A stretch of DNA of 64,000 bases from positions 1 through 64,000 of IMG/VR virus record IMGVR_UViG_3300035691_000004; one strand, written 5' to 3'. This document shows, piece by piece, positions 38,923 to 47,804 of this stretch (position 1 is the stretch's first letter; every line of letters starts with the position of its first letter). This DNA comes from a virus. A program made the translations under genes and the position numbers. The notes below the pieces were generated by a model that saw nothing but the letters and a program-made list of their open reading frames with translations, ran no database searches and was not told the origin of the DNA.

Positions 38923-39716
38923 CCGACTCCGCTAACACGATCAACCAGCGCGTTGGCGTGTTCGAGTTCCCGTACTCAGATACGGACGTCGACAACACCG
39001 ACAAGACCGTCACGGATCTTGCCCAGTCAACGCTACTCTCGCTGTTCCAGGCGGCCATCAACGACGAGCTGACCGGTGTTTTCGCGAAGGTGGCCGCCGG
39101 CACCGCACTCGATCACGATTCGCTCCCGCTGATTCCAGTGCGCGACGTCTGGCCCGGCCGCTGGTCGCCGCAAGTCGCCAAGCAGCGCAAAACAACTTTT
39201 CCCGTCCTCGCTCTCTATCGCACAGGCGCTCGCGAGTGGAACGAGCTGACGCTGGGCGTCGACCAGGCCACGCAAAAGTGGGGCATCGACCTCATTCTCG
39301 GCCCGGTAGACGTCGGGGACCAGCAGCGCATCGAGCGCATCCTTCCTCGCATCGGCGTGCTCGTTCAGCGCGTGCTCCGTAACCGCGGGCACAAGTCCTT
39401 TCAGTCTGGTGCCTGCCTATGGGGTGTCCAAGAGACCGGCTCGCTCTCCTCAGTCTGGATGGACAAGGACGAGTTTGGCCCTGCGCAGTTCGTCGGCGAC
39501 GACGGTGGCGTGACATATCTCGGCTGGTCGGCGCAGCTCACTACTACCGAGGTGGATTCGAACGTCGGCGATGGTGACGCTGTCGACCTGCTCGGAACGA
39601 CTTTCACGTTCGGTGTTGGTGGCAGCGATGGCGTCATCCCAGGCGCAATCACCGCGATCAGCATCGGCGAATTCAGCTCTGAGTTCAGCAGCGAATTTCG
39701 GGTGTTAGGTACATGA
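38919..39716 (+). CDS. Tail-completion/terminator-like protein
   Basis: 265 residues from GTG 38919 (GTGA overlap). Helical start, then TTFPVLALYRTGAREWNELT and WGIDLILGPVDVGDQQRIER, the order of a tail-terminator-like protein. Located between neck and sheath genes. Confidence 0.5.
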   Translation: MTDSANTINQRVGVFEFPYSDTDVDNTDKTVTDLAQSTLLSLFQAAINDELTGVFAKVAAGTALDHDSLPLIPVRDVWPGRWSPQVAKQRKTTFPVLALYRTGAREWNELTLGVDQATQKWGIDLILGPVDVGDQQRIERILPRIGVLVQRVLRNRGHKSFQSGACLWGVQETGSLSSVWMDKDEFGPAQFVGDDGGVTYLGWSAQLTTTEVDSNVGDGDAVDLLGTTFTFGVGGSDGVIPGAITAISIGEFSSEFSSEFRVLGT

Positions 39717-40219
39717 GCGACACCCAAAAAGACCTGACCGCACTGCTTGCGACGCTGGTCGTGAACAATGCGAGCGGCGCGATCACGGCGCAAATGATCC
39801 GGGACGCGCTTGTGAGCGTACTCGGCGGATACGGCTCGATCTTCATCGACTCTGGCTCAGGATCTCAGGCTGCTAGCTCCGGCGGCGCGGCCGTCACGCA
39901 GCTCACGTCGAGCGGACCGGTCAGCGGGGTCACATTCAACACCGCAGCGGGCACGCTGACCGTAGGCGTTGCCGGAGACTATCTGGTCGACGCGCGTTGC
40001 GAATTCGTCGGCGTTGCGAGCCAGAGCTACACGTTAACCGCTGGCACTGGCCTGGTTGGCGTCGCGCAGGTAAACGCCGCCGCCGATCGCGCGGTCGCCG
40101 CGTTCCAAAACATCGTCACGCTCACCGCCAACCAAACGCTGACGCTGAATGTGTCAAACCCGAGCAACAACGCTTTCGCGCTGAAGTCCGGACACTGGAT
40201 GTGCAAGCGAGTTAGCTGA
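39713..40219 (+). CDS. Structural beta-rich protein (C1q/TNF-like fold possible)
   Basis: 168 residues. Helical N-terminal 40 residues (oligomerisation), then an all-beta domain (NTAAGTLTVGVAGDYLVDAR, TANQTLTLNVSN) similar in rhythm to C1q-like heads of phage fibres. May be a head or neck fibre. Confidence 0.5.
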   Translation: MSDTQKDLTALLATLVVNNASGAITAQMIRDALVSVLGGYGSIFIDSGSGSQAASSGGAAVTQLTSSGPVSGVTFNTAAGTLTVGVAGDYLVDARCEFVGVASQSYTLTAGTGLVGVAQVNAAADRAVAAFQNIVTLTANQTLTLNVSNPSNNAFALKSGHWMCKRVS

Positions 40220-40220
40220 T

Positions 40221-40694
40221 GTGTTCGACCTCGCGAAGATCAAGCAGAAACACCAGCATTTCATGGCTGGCTTCACGCTCGACGTTGACCGCGCACTTGG
40301 CCCCGAGCGGCTGACCGAATTCGAGCAGCGATACGTCGCGCTAAACAGCAAGTTTCATTCGCGGTCCGGCAATCTCGTCAAGCAGACGAAGGTGAAGGTG
40401 GTGCGCACCGGACGTGGCGCGCGCCGTATCCGCAGCACGAACGCAGCGAAGTACGCGGCCGCTCAGGACAGCGGCTCCGGTCTCTATGGTCCGAAGCGCG
40501 CTCAATACCTGATCAGGCCACGCAAGAAGAAGGCCCTCAGGTTCAGCGCCGGCGGCAAGATGGTTTTTGCGAACTACGTCGTGCACCCCGGCGTGCGCCC
40601 GACTCGCTTTCTCTACAACGCGAACGATGCGGCTTTCCGCGCGGTGCGCGGATGGTTGCTCGAGGCGATGAAACGCGCAGCGGCTCGATTCTGA
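40221..40694 (+). CDS. HK97 gp10-like minor tail/completion protein
   Basis: 157 residues from GTG 40221. NAAKYAAAQDSGSGLYGPKR and VVHPGVRPTRFLYNA are characteristic of gp10-type neck/tail completion proteins. Basic and compact. Confidence 0.6.
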   Translation: MFDLAKIKQKHQHFMAGFTLDVDRALGPERLTEFEQRYVALNSKFHSRSGNLVKQTKVKVVRTGRGARRIRSTNAAKYAAAQDSGSGLYGPKRAQYLIRPRKKKALRFSAGGKMVFANYVVHPGVRPTRFLYNANDAAFRAVRGWLLEAMKRAAARF

Positions 40695-40706
40695 GAGGGA
40701 AAACAC

Positions 40707-41060
40707 ATGATTTTGAAGTTCTACGCCAAGGCCGACGCCTTGCAGCGAGTGCCGAGCTTTCACCCGGCGGTCGGTCAGCACGATCGCTACGTCGGCCGCG
40801 AGCACGATCCGAAGCGCCCCGGCGCATTCCCGGCGACGCGCGAACCGTTCACCTGTGACTCGGAGTCCGAGGACGGGCGACGGCTGAAGCATCTGCTCTT
40901 CCGCGATCACGACCTCTGGGCCGCCGATCAAGCGACCGCCGATTATTGCCAGGTGCCGTTCGTACCCGTCGAGTTCGACGACGGCGAATGGGTGCCGTCC
41001 AAGCCCGCGGCGCGCGCTGAGCCCGCGGCCACCAAGCCCAACAAACCCAAGGACGACTGA
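40707..41060 (+). CDS. Small structural protein before the sheath
   Basis: 117 residues; compact N-terminal domain and a Pro/Ala/Lys tail (PAARAEPAATKPNKPKDD). It ends on the first base of the sheath gene. Similar short genes precede the sheath in other myoviruses; function unknown. Confidence 0.55.
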   Translation: MILKFYAKADALQRVPSFHPAVGQHDRYVGREHDPKRPGAFPATREPFTCDSESEDGRRLKHLLFRDHDLWAADQATADYCQVPFVPVEFDDGEWVPSKPAARAEPAATKPNKPKDD

Positions 41061-42607
41061 TGAGTCTCATCCCCGTTACCGGCATTCCGAGCTCGTACCG
41101 CACACCTGGCGCCTATGCCGAGATCCTGTTCGCGCAGGGCCCGGGCACGAGCTCCGCGGGTGTCCGCAGCGTCATCCTCGTCATGCCGATGAGCTCGGCC
41201 GGCACCTGGACGGCGAACACCGTCTACGAGGTGAAGAACGAGGGCACGGCGAACGTGGGTGCCGGTGTCGGCTCGCCGCTTCATCGCGCGTGTCGCGCAT
41301 TCCTGAAGCGGAACAAGCGCGCGAAGCTCTTTGCTCTGCCCTATTCCGCGAGCTCTGGCGGCTCGCCAGTGGCGGCCACGGGCACCATCACCTACGCGAC
41401 GACTGCAACCGCAATCCTGACCACTGAGGTCGACATCTGCGGCGAGACCACGTCGACCAAGATCGCGAGCGGTGACACGGTCACTACGATCGCGACCAAT
41501 ATGGCCGCAGCCATCAATGCCAAGGATTGGTTGCCTGTCACGGCGGCTAACGTGGCCGGCGTGCTCACGCTAACTGCCAAGATTGCCGGAGCTTCGCAGG
41601 GAACCGCAACGATTGGCGTTATTCGCTACCGCGCACGCATCATCGGCTCGGGCGGCACGACCGTCACGACCTCCGGCGCATTCCTCGGCACTGGCGTGGC
41701 AGGCGCGGATGGCACGACCACCGAAGCCGCGAACCTAGCAACCGCGCTCGCTGTGATCGCTGGCGCTCGTTACTACTACATCGGCACGTCGCTCTCGGAC
41801 GCAACGTCGCTCGGCAACCTCAAGACGCACATCGCCGCCAAGTCGAACCCGAGCCCTGGGCTTCGTTCGGTGGGCTGCTCTGCCTGGACGGGCACGAGCG
41901 CGACCGGCATCACGATCGCGCAGGGGCTCAACTACGAGCGCCACCAGATCGTATGGCAGAAGAACAGCGAACATGATTATGCCGAGCTCGTCGGCGCGAT
42001 GCTGGCGACACGGCAGGCCAAAGAAGAGCTCGACGCGACCTTCAACTTCGACAATTACCGTGGCGTCGAGTGGCAGATCCTGCCGGCCTATGCGCAGGCG
42101 GATTGGCCGACGGACGACGACGCGAACGACGCCATCAACGGTGGCCTGACGCCGATCCAATCGGATGCGGCGGGCTCGGCGATCACGATGACGATCACCA
42201 CGCGTTCTAAGAACGCTGCGGGCACCGTCGCCGACTTCCGTGCGGCCGAGACGCATCGCATCTCTGGCGCTGACTTGTACGTGGACGACACGCTAACCAA
42301 GTACGCGCTGGACTATGGCGCCAAGAAGCTCGCGAGTGACCAATTGCTGGCAAACGGCAAGGTCAACACCAACCAAAAGCAGCGGCCAGGCGTCGTTACT
42401 CCGTTCAACTTCCGGCCCTTCATGGTGAAGCAGATTCACGATTTCGTCGAACGGGAGCAACTCCAGGACGAAGACGCGATGGTCGCTTCGCTACAGATCC
42501 AGCGCGACCCCAACAACACGGGGCGGCTCGAGGTCGGCCAAGAGATCCGCGTGATCGACCAGCTGCACCAGGCGACGTTCCGATTCGCCGAGACCTCGCC
42601 CGGCTGA
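41060..42607 (+). CDS. Tail sheath protein
   Basis: 515 residues. N terminus IPSSYRTPGAYAEILFAQGP and C terminus RPFMVKQIHDFVEREQLQDE and EVGQEIRVIDQLHQATFRF match the Mu-type contractile sheath. This fixes the phage as a myovirus. The inserted domain (residues about 85-220) is Thr/Ala/Gly-rich. Confidence 0.9.
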   Translation: MSLIPVTGIPSSYRTPGAYAEILFAQGPGTSSAGVRSVILVMPMSSAGTWTANTVYEVKNEGTANVGAGVGSPLHRACRAFLKRNKRAKLFALPYSASSGGSPVAATGTITYATTATAILTTEVDICGETTSTKIASGDTVTTIATNMAAAINAKDWLPVTAANVAGVLTLTAKIAGASQGTATIGVIRYRARIIGSGGTTVTTSGAFLGTGVAGADGTTTEAANLATALAVIAGARYYYIGTSLSDATSLGNLKTHIAAKSNPSPGLRSVGCSAWTGTSATGITIAQGLNYERHQIVWQKNSEHDYAELVGAMLATRQAKEELDATFNFDNYRGVEWQILPAYAQADWPTDDDANDAINGGLTPIQSDAAGSAITMTITTRSKNAAGTVADFRAAETHRISGADLYVDDTLTKYALDYGAKKLASDQLLANGKVNTNQKQRPGVVTPFNFRPFMVKQIHDFVEREQLQDEDAMVASLQIQRDPNNTGRLEVGQEIRVIDQLHQATFRFAETSPG

Positions 42608-42610
42608 TCC

Positions 42611-43291
42611 GTGCAGGTCTGTACCAAGTGCCGCGAGAGCAAGGCGCTTGACGATTTCTACCTTCTGGCAACCGGTTGCAGGCGGCGCGAATGCAAGGCC
42701 TGTTGTTCCGCTTACGCCAAGGGTCGCCCGGCGTACCAGTACGAACCGAATGCGGACAAGCGGTGCTCGCGCTGCTTAGCAGTGAAGAAGAACACCGAGT
42801 TTGCGCGGAACAAGAACAGCAAACTCGGCACACGCTCTTGGTGCAAAGCCTGCTTCAGCGAGTACTCGAAGGCCGACAACAAGGCTCGATATGCGGCGGA
42901 CCCGGACGCAGCACTAAGGCGCTCAGGTGAATGGGCGGCGCGCAATGGAGCGCTCATCCTTGCAAATCACAGGGCCAATCGCGCGCGAGATCCGAAGCTA
43001 TATAACTCGAGCCGCTCTGCTCGATACCAGCGCGAACGCTCAGCTGTCGGCCCCGGGATATCCGCCGAGCAATGGGCGGAGATACTCGAGATTCACGATC
43101 ACCGCTGCGCGTACTGCCTGCGAAAGATCGCGCCGCTCCAACTCGACCACGTGATCGCGCTCGCCCGTGGCGGCGAGCATCACGCTGACAACGCAGTTCC
43201 AGCCTGTGTCTCCTGCAACAGCAGCAAGCGCGACAAGGCGATGTTCGAAATCCTAAACCCGCGGCTGCTTGTCGCACAACGATCGGTTTAA
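42611..43291 (+). CDS. HNH endonuclease inserted between sheath and tube genes
   Basis: 226 residues from GTG 42611. Zinc ribbons CTKCRESKALDDF and RCSRCLAVKKNTEF open it; the nuclease is HRCAYCLRKIAPLQLDHVIA ... CVSCNSSKRDKA. The three codons at the insertion edge, TCC GTG CAG (Ser-Val-Gln), recur after the gene as TCG GTC CAA at the start of the tube frame. Paralogue of 37764-38558. Confidence 0.85.
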   Translation: MQVCTKCRESKALDDFYLLATGCRRRECKACCSAYAKGRPAYQYEPNADKRCSRCLAVKKNTEFARNKNSKLGTRSWCKACFSEYSKADNKARYAADPDAALRRSGEWAARNGALILANHRANRARDPKLYNSSRSARYQRERSAVGPGISAEQWAEILEIHDHRCAYCLRKIAPLQLDHVIALARGGEHHADNAVPACVSCNSSKRDKAMFEILNPRLLVAQRSV

Positions 43292-43294
43292 CCC

Positions 43295-43669
43295 ATTTCG
43301 GTCCAACAAGACTATGCGCGCCTCCCAGTTTTCTACAATGGGAGCTACCTCAACCAGCTGACCAGCGTCTCACACGAGACGGACCCCGGCCAGATGCCAG
43401 TCAACCTTCTAAACGAGGGGCTCGGTGGCTTCACACCCGGGACCGGCAGCTGCAAGATCACCCTCGGCTTCGCCATTCCGATCGGCGGCACCGAGCAGCC
43501 ATACCAGCAGGACGCGGCGAACGGCGCCTATATCAGGATGCAGCTTGGCGTCGGCGACGTCTCATATATCGGGACCGGCAAGATTCACAACGTGAAGATC
43601 AGCCAGTCCGTGAACGCCGCCGCCGAAGGCACCCTGGACTGGGAAGGCGAGCTCAAGCCGATGAGCTGA
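43295..43669 (+). CDS. Tail tube protein, start codon apparently displaced
   Basis: 124 residues if read from ATT 43295, or 91 from ATG 43394. The upstream part (SVQQDYARLPVFYNGSYLNQ) is in frame, lacks any ATG, GTG or TTG, and looks like a true tube N terminus. The remainder (GFTPGTGSCKITLGFAIPIG) is a Mu-type tube. It directly follows the HNH stop at 43289-43291. Expression must start at ATT, or internally, or the gene is damaged. Confidence 0.7.
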   Translation: MSVQQDYARLPVFYNGSYLNQLTSVSHETDPGQMPVNLLNEGLGGFTPGTGSCKITLGFAIPIGGTEQPYQQDAANGAYIRMQLGVGDVSYIGTGKIHNVKISQSVNAAAEGTLDWEGELKPMS

Positions 43670-43683
43670 CGCGCGAAAGCGCG
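43670..43683 (+). promoter_or_regulatory. GAAA-capped hairpin after the tail tube gene
   Basis: CGCGC-GAAA-GCGCG begins on the base after the tube stop. Five G/C pairs with a GNRA loop make a very stable 3' end, likely to protect the abundant sheath/tube mRNA from exonucleases. Confidence 0.5.
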
Positions 43684-43736
43684 CCCCGCCGGAGAAGTCG
43701 AACGAGGGAGCGACGGATCGGAACCTGAGACGACCG

Positions 43737-43776
43737 ACGCCCCCGTGCCACGTGCACGCGGGGCGTTTTCCTTTTT
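43737..43776 (+). terminator. Rho-independent terminator
   Basis: ACGCCCC (43737-43743) pairs with GGGGCGT (43760-43766), with an inner CGTGC/GCACG stem, followed by TTTTCCTTTTT. It limits transcription from the sheath/tube genes into the chaperone and tape-measure genes, which are needed in smaller amounts. Confidence 0.8.
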
Positions 43777-43797
43777 GTGCCACGAGAGAGGGATGCA

Positions 43798-44574
43798 GTG
43801 CGACCACCGACAGACATCGAACCGAGCGAGCTTTTCCAGAAGCTACTGAATGCCACCCCGCCGAGCGAGGTCATCGACTTCCCGCGCCGAGACCCGGTAA
43901 CGGGCAAGGCCGTCGACCAGATCCGTATTCAGGTGATCGGTCAGGAGGAGATGGATCGTGCGCGCATCGACGCAACGGAGAAGCTCCGCGCGCGCGGCAT
44001 CACCGACGCGCAGATGACGAGTCCTGCGATCAAGGAGGTGCTCGCGGACGCGGTCGGCAAAGAGCTGATCGCGATGTGCTGCCTGACCGTGAAGGGCGGC
44101 GGCGACCCCGAGAGGCCGCTCTACGCGCGCATCTTCCGCGACGCGAACGACGTCAGCAAGTTGCGGCCGAACGAGATCCTGGTGCTGTTCAATGCGCACC
44201 TACTCGTCCAAGAAAAGTACGGTCCGTTCGAAAGCAACCTCAGCAAAGAAGACGTCGATGCCTGGGTGACGCGCCTCGGAGCGGGCGCCTCGGAGTTCCC
44301 TTTACTGGAGCTTGCCTTGCCTCAATTGGTGCTGTTAGCGCACTCGTTGGCGGAAAGGCTATTCACTTTATCCCACATCCTGGGATCCCAGCGCGAGAGC
44401 TTGCCGAATACATTGGCATCAGCCCTCGAAAACTACGTTACGGACACTACCTCTGCTGGATTGCCTGCCGACGCATCCACAGCCATTACTTCGGAGCCCA
44501 AGGGTAGCCGCGCCGAGCCGATGACGCTCGAGCAGGCGACCGAGCTGGCTGGAAAGCTGCGCGAACGTGGGTGA
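43798..44574 (+). CDS. Tail assembly chaperone-like protein
   Basis: 258 residues from GTG 43798, preceded by GAGAGGG; a GTG 21 nt earlier overlaps the terminator tail and is less likely. Its place between tube and tape measure defines the role. RPNEILVLFNAHLLVQEKYG is a helical core. I see no separate overlapping -1 frame product of the usual gpE/E' kind. Confidence 0.6.
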   Translation: MRPPTDIEPSELFQKLLNATPPSEVIDFPRRDPVTGKAVDQIRIQVIGQEEMDRARIDATEKLRARGITDAQMTSPAIKEVLADAVGKELIAMCCLTVKGGGDPERPLYARIFRDANDVSKLRPNEILVLFNAHLLVQEKYGPFESNLSKEDVDAWVTRLGAGASEFPLLELALPQLVLLAHSLAERLFTLSHILGSQRESLPNTLASALENYVTDTTSAGLPADASTAITSEPKGSRAEPMTLEQATELAGKLRERG

Positions 44575-46753
44575 GCTACTCGAATATAACTTTGCCGTCG
44601 TAGGCATGGCGAACATCGATCGCGCGCTCGCGTCGATGGAGCGCCGCTTCGCTCAGCACAACACGCGTATGCAGGCGATGTTCGGCGGCGCGACGCGCAG
44701 CGGGCGCGCCGGCGCCGGCGCAAGCGTTGGCGCGGTCGCAAAGCAGGTCGTTGGCGCGCAGGAAAAAGAGCAACTGGCATCGCAGCGCAGGCTGGCGAGC
44801 GCGGCGGCGCGCCTCGATGCGCAACGCTCGCGAGCACTATATTCGCAGTACCAGCAGAGTGAGCGCGCGCAGGCTAAGCAGCACCGGCAGGCGCTATCTG
44901 ACTTGAAGCGAGAGAACGCGGAGCGCGCGCGGTTCGTACAGGGAACCGTGGGGCGTGGCGCCGGCCGCGTGCTCGGGGCTGCTCGGGCGACCGCGGGGCT
45001 CGGCCTAGCGATGACGGGTATCGGCGGCGCAGCACTCGCCGCTTCCGCTGTCTCGCAAGCGATGGATGTGGATGAGCGCGCGCGGCGCCTGTCCGTGGCG
45101 GCCACTGGAGCCGGAGAGAAGCCGCTCTACACGCCGGAGGAACTCAAGCGCCGGTTCGCAACGGTCTCCACCGAGACAGGTATCAGCCAAGAGGGGCTAG
45201 CGGGCGCCGCTCAGACGTTCGTCGCCAAAACGGGCGACATCAAGACGCCGATCGAGAATCTGAAGACGTTCGCTACCGTCGCTCAGGCCACCGGCGCCAG
45301 CATTGAGGACGTGGCCAGCACGGCCGCCGACCTGATGCAGAAGTTCGACATCAAGAAGACCGAGGACATGGCGGACGCGCTCGCGGTCCTTACCATGCAG
45401 GGCAAAAAGGGAGCCTTCGAGCTCCGCGATATGGCCAACACGTTCCCCGAGATGTCTGCGGCTGCCCAGCGCGCTGGGCTTCATGGCGTGAAGGGCATGC
45501 GCACACTTGGCGGGCTGGCACAGCTCTCGCGACAGTCAACCGGATCCGGCGAAGAAGCCTCAACCGCGCTCCAGATGATGCTCACTCAGCTCATCGCAAA
45601 GAGCGGCGAGCTCAAGAGCGGCAAAGCGCTCGGCGGCAAGTCGGTAAACGTCTTCGAAGGCGGAGATCCGACCAAGGCCGCGCGCGATATCCCAACCGTG
45701 CTTGCGGAGGTGATCTCGAAGTCACACGGCAATCTCCAGGAACTTGGCCAGCTGTTCGACGTGCGCGGCGTGCGCGCCGCATCGCCAATGATCTCGGCCT
45801 ACCGAACCGCAGCCGAGAACACGAAGGGCACGGCTCAACAGAAAGAGGCAGCTGGAAAAAAAGCCGTGCTCGACCTCATCAACGACGCATCTAATGCCGC
45901 TGGCACCTTCGCCGACGTCCAAAAGGACGCCACGGACGTGATGAAGTCGTTCAACGTGCAATGGGAGCAGATCACGACGCAGCTCAAGATCGGCATGGCA
46001 GACGAGTTGTTCCCCGCGATCCAAAAGCTTCTTCCAGAAATGGTGAAACTCATCGGTCCCACGCGCACGGTTGCGACGGTGATGGTCAAGCTCGCCGAGG
46101 CGCTGCTCGACAACCCGCTGAAGAGCCTTGGCGCTGTGCTTGCGGCGTCTGTTGCTTATGAAGTCGTCAAGGCGAAGCTCGGCGACGTGCTGTCCAATGC
46201 GGTCAAGAACATGGTGGGTGCGGCCGGCGGAGCCGCGGGCGGAAATCCCGAAGGGGCAGCTTTCAATAGCAAGGCTGGCCTGCTAGGCGCGGTTGGCACT
46301 GGGGCTTCGATCGGCACGGCGATGGCACTGACCATCTACGCGACCGGCGTGACCAATATCGAGACCAGCGAAGCGAACATGAAGCAGAGCGGGCGAGACC
46401 TACAACAGGTCCGCAGCGCGGGGGTGGATGACCTCGAAATGGTCCGCCAGAAGGTGCGCGAGCATCGCGATCGATTATTCACGCTCAAGGATCCGAGCCT
46501 CACGCAACAGGCGAGCAACCTGATTTCCTTCGGTACCAAGACCGATCAGACGCAGATCAATACCGAAGAGAACATGCTCAAGGAAATGGAGCAGAAGATG
46601 GCGGCGCTCGACGTGATGAAGGACGCAGCGGATGAGCATCTGAAGGCAGCGAAGGCGCAGCAAGACGCCGCTGCGGCGCTGACGGCTGCCGCGGGAAAGC
46701 AGGGCGGGAACGGACCCAATCGGGGTAACGCTCCGAGCCCGGTCAAGGGCTAG
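44567..46753 (+). CDS. Tape measure protein
   Basis: 728 residues from GTG 44567. N-terminal coiled coil (residues 10-130), hydrophobic GLGLAMTGIGGAALAASA, then a PhageMin_Tail region (TETGISQEGLAGAAQTF ... GAFELRDMANTFPEMSAA), a second hydrophobic segment and a C-terminal coiled coil. Length implies a tail near 100 nm by the usual residue-to-length rule. Confidence 0.85.
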   Translation: MGELLEYNFAVVGMANIDRALASMERRFAQHNTRMQAMFGGATRSGRAGAGASVGAVAKQVVGAQEKEQLASQRRLASAAARLDAQRSRALYSQYQQSERAQAKQHRQALSDLKRENAERARFVQGTVGRGAGRVLGAARATAGLGLAMTGIGGAALAASAVSQAMDVDERARRLSVAATGAGEKPLYTPEELKRRFATVSTETGISQEGLAGAAQTFVAKTGDIKTPIENLKTFATVAQATGASIEDVASTAADLMQKFDIKKTEDMADALAVLTMQGKKGAFELRDMANTFPEMSAAAQRAGLHGVKGMRTLGGLAQLSRQSTGSGEEASTALQMMLTQLIAKSGELKSGKALGGKSVNVFEGGDPTKAARDIPTVLAEVISKSHGNLQELGQLFDVRGVRAASPMISAYRTAAENTKGTAQQKEAAGKKAVLDLINDASNAAGTFADVQKDATDVMKSFNVQWEQITTQLKIGMADELFPAIQKLLPEMVKLIGPTRTVATVMVKLAEALLDNPLKSLGAVLAASVAYEVVKAKLGDVLSNAVKNMVGAAGGAAGGNPEGAAFNSKAGLLGAVGTGASIGTAMALTIYATGVTNIETSEANMKQSGRDLQQVRSAGVDDLEMVRQKVREHRDRLFTLKDPSLTQQASNLISFGTKTDQTQINTEENMLKEMEQKMAALDVMKDAADEHLKAAKAQQDAAAALTAAAGKQGGNGPNRGNAPSPVKG

Positions 46754-46914
46754 TCGCGCTGCATCTTGTATCGCACGAATACGAGGATTGCGGTCGTAGC
46801 GACCCCGGCGAGCGGAGAAAAGATTCCGATCTCGAAGAAGCCGATCACGGCGACGAGCAGCCCAGCGATTGCTGGCCCGGTCACGTCGATCTCGGATAGT
46901 TTTTTCTTGGTCAT
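46750..46914 (-). CDS. Small membrane protein of the minus-strand cargo island
   Basis: 54 residues from ATG 46914 (ATGA overlap with the lipoprotein gene). Two membrane segments (TGPAIAGLLVAVIGFFEIGI and LAGVATTAILVFV) and a basic end. It ends on the last bases of the tape-measure gene from the other strand. Confidence 0.6.
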   Translation of the reverse strand: MTKKKLSEIDVTGPAIAGLLVAVIGFFEIGIFSPLAGVATTAILVFVRYKMQRD

Positions 46915-47744
46915 GGCATGACCGCGCCAGCCGAAACGCACGGACAGAACGTCATGCCATCGCTCTCCAGCATATTGCACGCAATCCCAGCGTCATAGCC
47001 GCAGGTTCCTGTCGGACAGCTCTTGACGCGCCCGTCCGAGCAGACCGAGTAGTCGTTACCGGTCCACAGCGCGCACAAATGAACGTTGTCGGGACAGATC
47101 GCGCTCTGTCCCGTATTTGAGCAGAGCGTCGCGTTGCCAGGGAAGCCGCACTGGGTTGGCTTCGGCGGAACGCACTTCATTGGCAACGGATGCGTGTTCG
47201 ACGGCGCGCAGTCAGGGTCTCCGCCAACCCCGCCGCTGCCGCTGAGCCCTGCGGACCCTCCGGTGCCAGCGCTTCCAGCTGAGCCGCCTGCGCCAGACTT
47301 TCCAGCCGAACCGGCCGTGCCGGAGCTACCACCCAAGCCAGCTGATCCACTAGCGCCAGAGCTACCAGCGGCACCCGCCTCGCCGCCGGCGCCACCGCTC
47401 GCGCATTCGCAAACCCCGGTCCATTGCAGGTCGATTCCGCACTGCTCGTCGCACGAGGTCGAGCCCATGCAGTGCCGGTAGTCGCCGAGCGCGCACGCCG
47501 GGGCCTGACCGCCAGAGCCGGCAGATCCTGAGCTACCGGAGGAACCGCCAGGCGCGCCGCCTGTGCCGCCTCCAGACGCGCCCGCGGCTCCAGCGCCACC
47601 AAGTCCAGCTGACGAACCGGAGGCCCCTGCTGAGCCCGCCTGGCCCGCCCTGCCTGCCTGCGCGTGGCTCACCGGATCCGAGCCGCCTCCGCCACTGCAG
47701 CCGACCGCGAACAATCCGAGCGCGAGCACAAGAAAAACCCTCAT
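46911..47744 (-). CDS. Secreted lipoprotein with Gly/Ser/Ala linkers (lysogenic cargo)
   Basis: 277 residues. Signal peptide with lipobox (ALGLFAVGCSGGGG), then two long Gly/Ser/Ala linkers around a Cys-rich knot (CMGSTSCDEQCGIDLQW), and a C-terminal domain with about ten Cys residues. This style is typical of myxobacterial surface lipoproteins and foreign to phage tails. Opposite strand and own promoter mark it as cargo expressed by the prophage, changing the host surface. Confidence 0.8.
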   Translation of the reverse strand: MRVFLVLALGLFAVGCSGGGGSDPVSHAQAGRAGQAGSAGASGSSAGLGGAGAAGASGGGTGGAPGGSSGSSGSAGSGGQAPACALGDYRHCMGSTSCDEQCGIDLQWTGVCECASGGAGGEAGAAGSSGASGSAGLGGSSGTAGSAGKSGAGGSAGSAGTGGSAGLSGSGGVGGDPDCAPSNTHPLPMKCVPPKPTQCGFPGNATLCSNTGQSAICPDNVHLCALWTGNDYSVCSDGRVKSCPTGTCGYDAGIACNMLESDGMTFCPCVSAGAVMP

Positions 47745-47751
47745 TCAGCCG

Positions 47752-47779
47752 ATGATGAATCTTGCAATCCCGGCGTCAA
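47752..47779 (-). promoter_or_regulatory. Promoter of the lipoprotein cargo gene
   Basis: TTGACG (47774-47779), 16 bp, CATCAT (47752-47757) on the minus strand. The transcript would begin about 1-3 nt before the ATG at 47744, where no Shine-Dalgarno sequence exists, so leaderless translation is likely. Confidence 0.5.
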
Positions 47780-47804
47780 GGGGCGCGCATGAGCAGCCGT
47801 GAAA

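Noticed and set aside
47086-47802. Proline-rich plus-strand proteins
   Set aside because: They are the antisense of the Gly/Ser/Ala linkers of the minus-strand lipoprotein.
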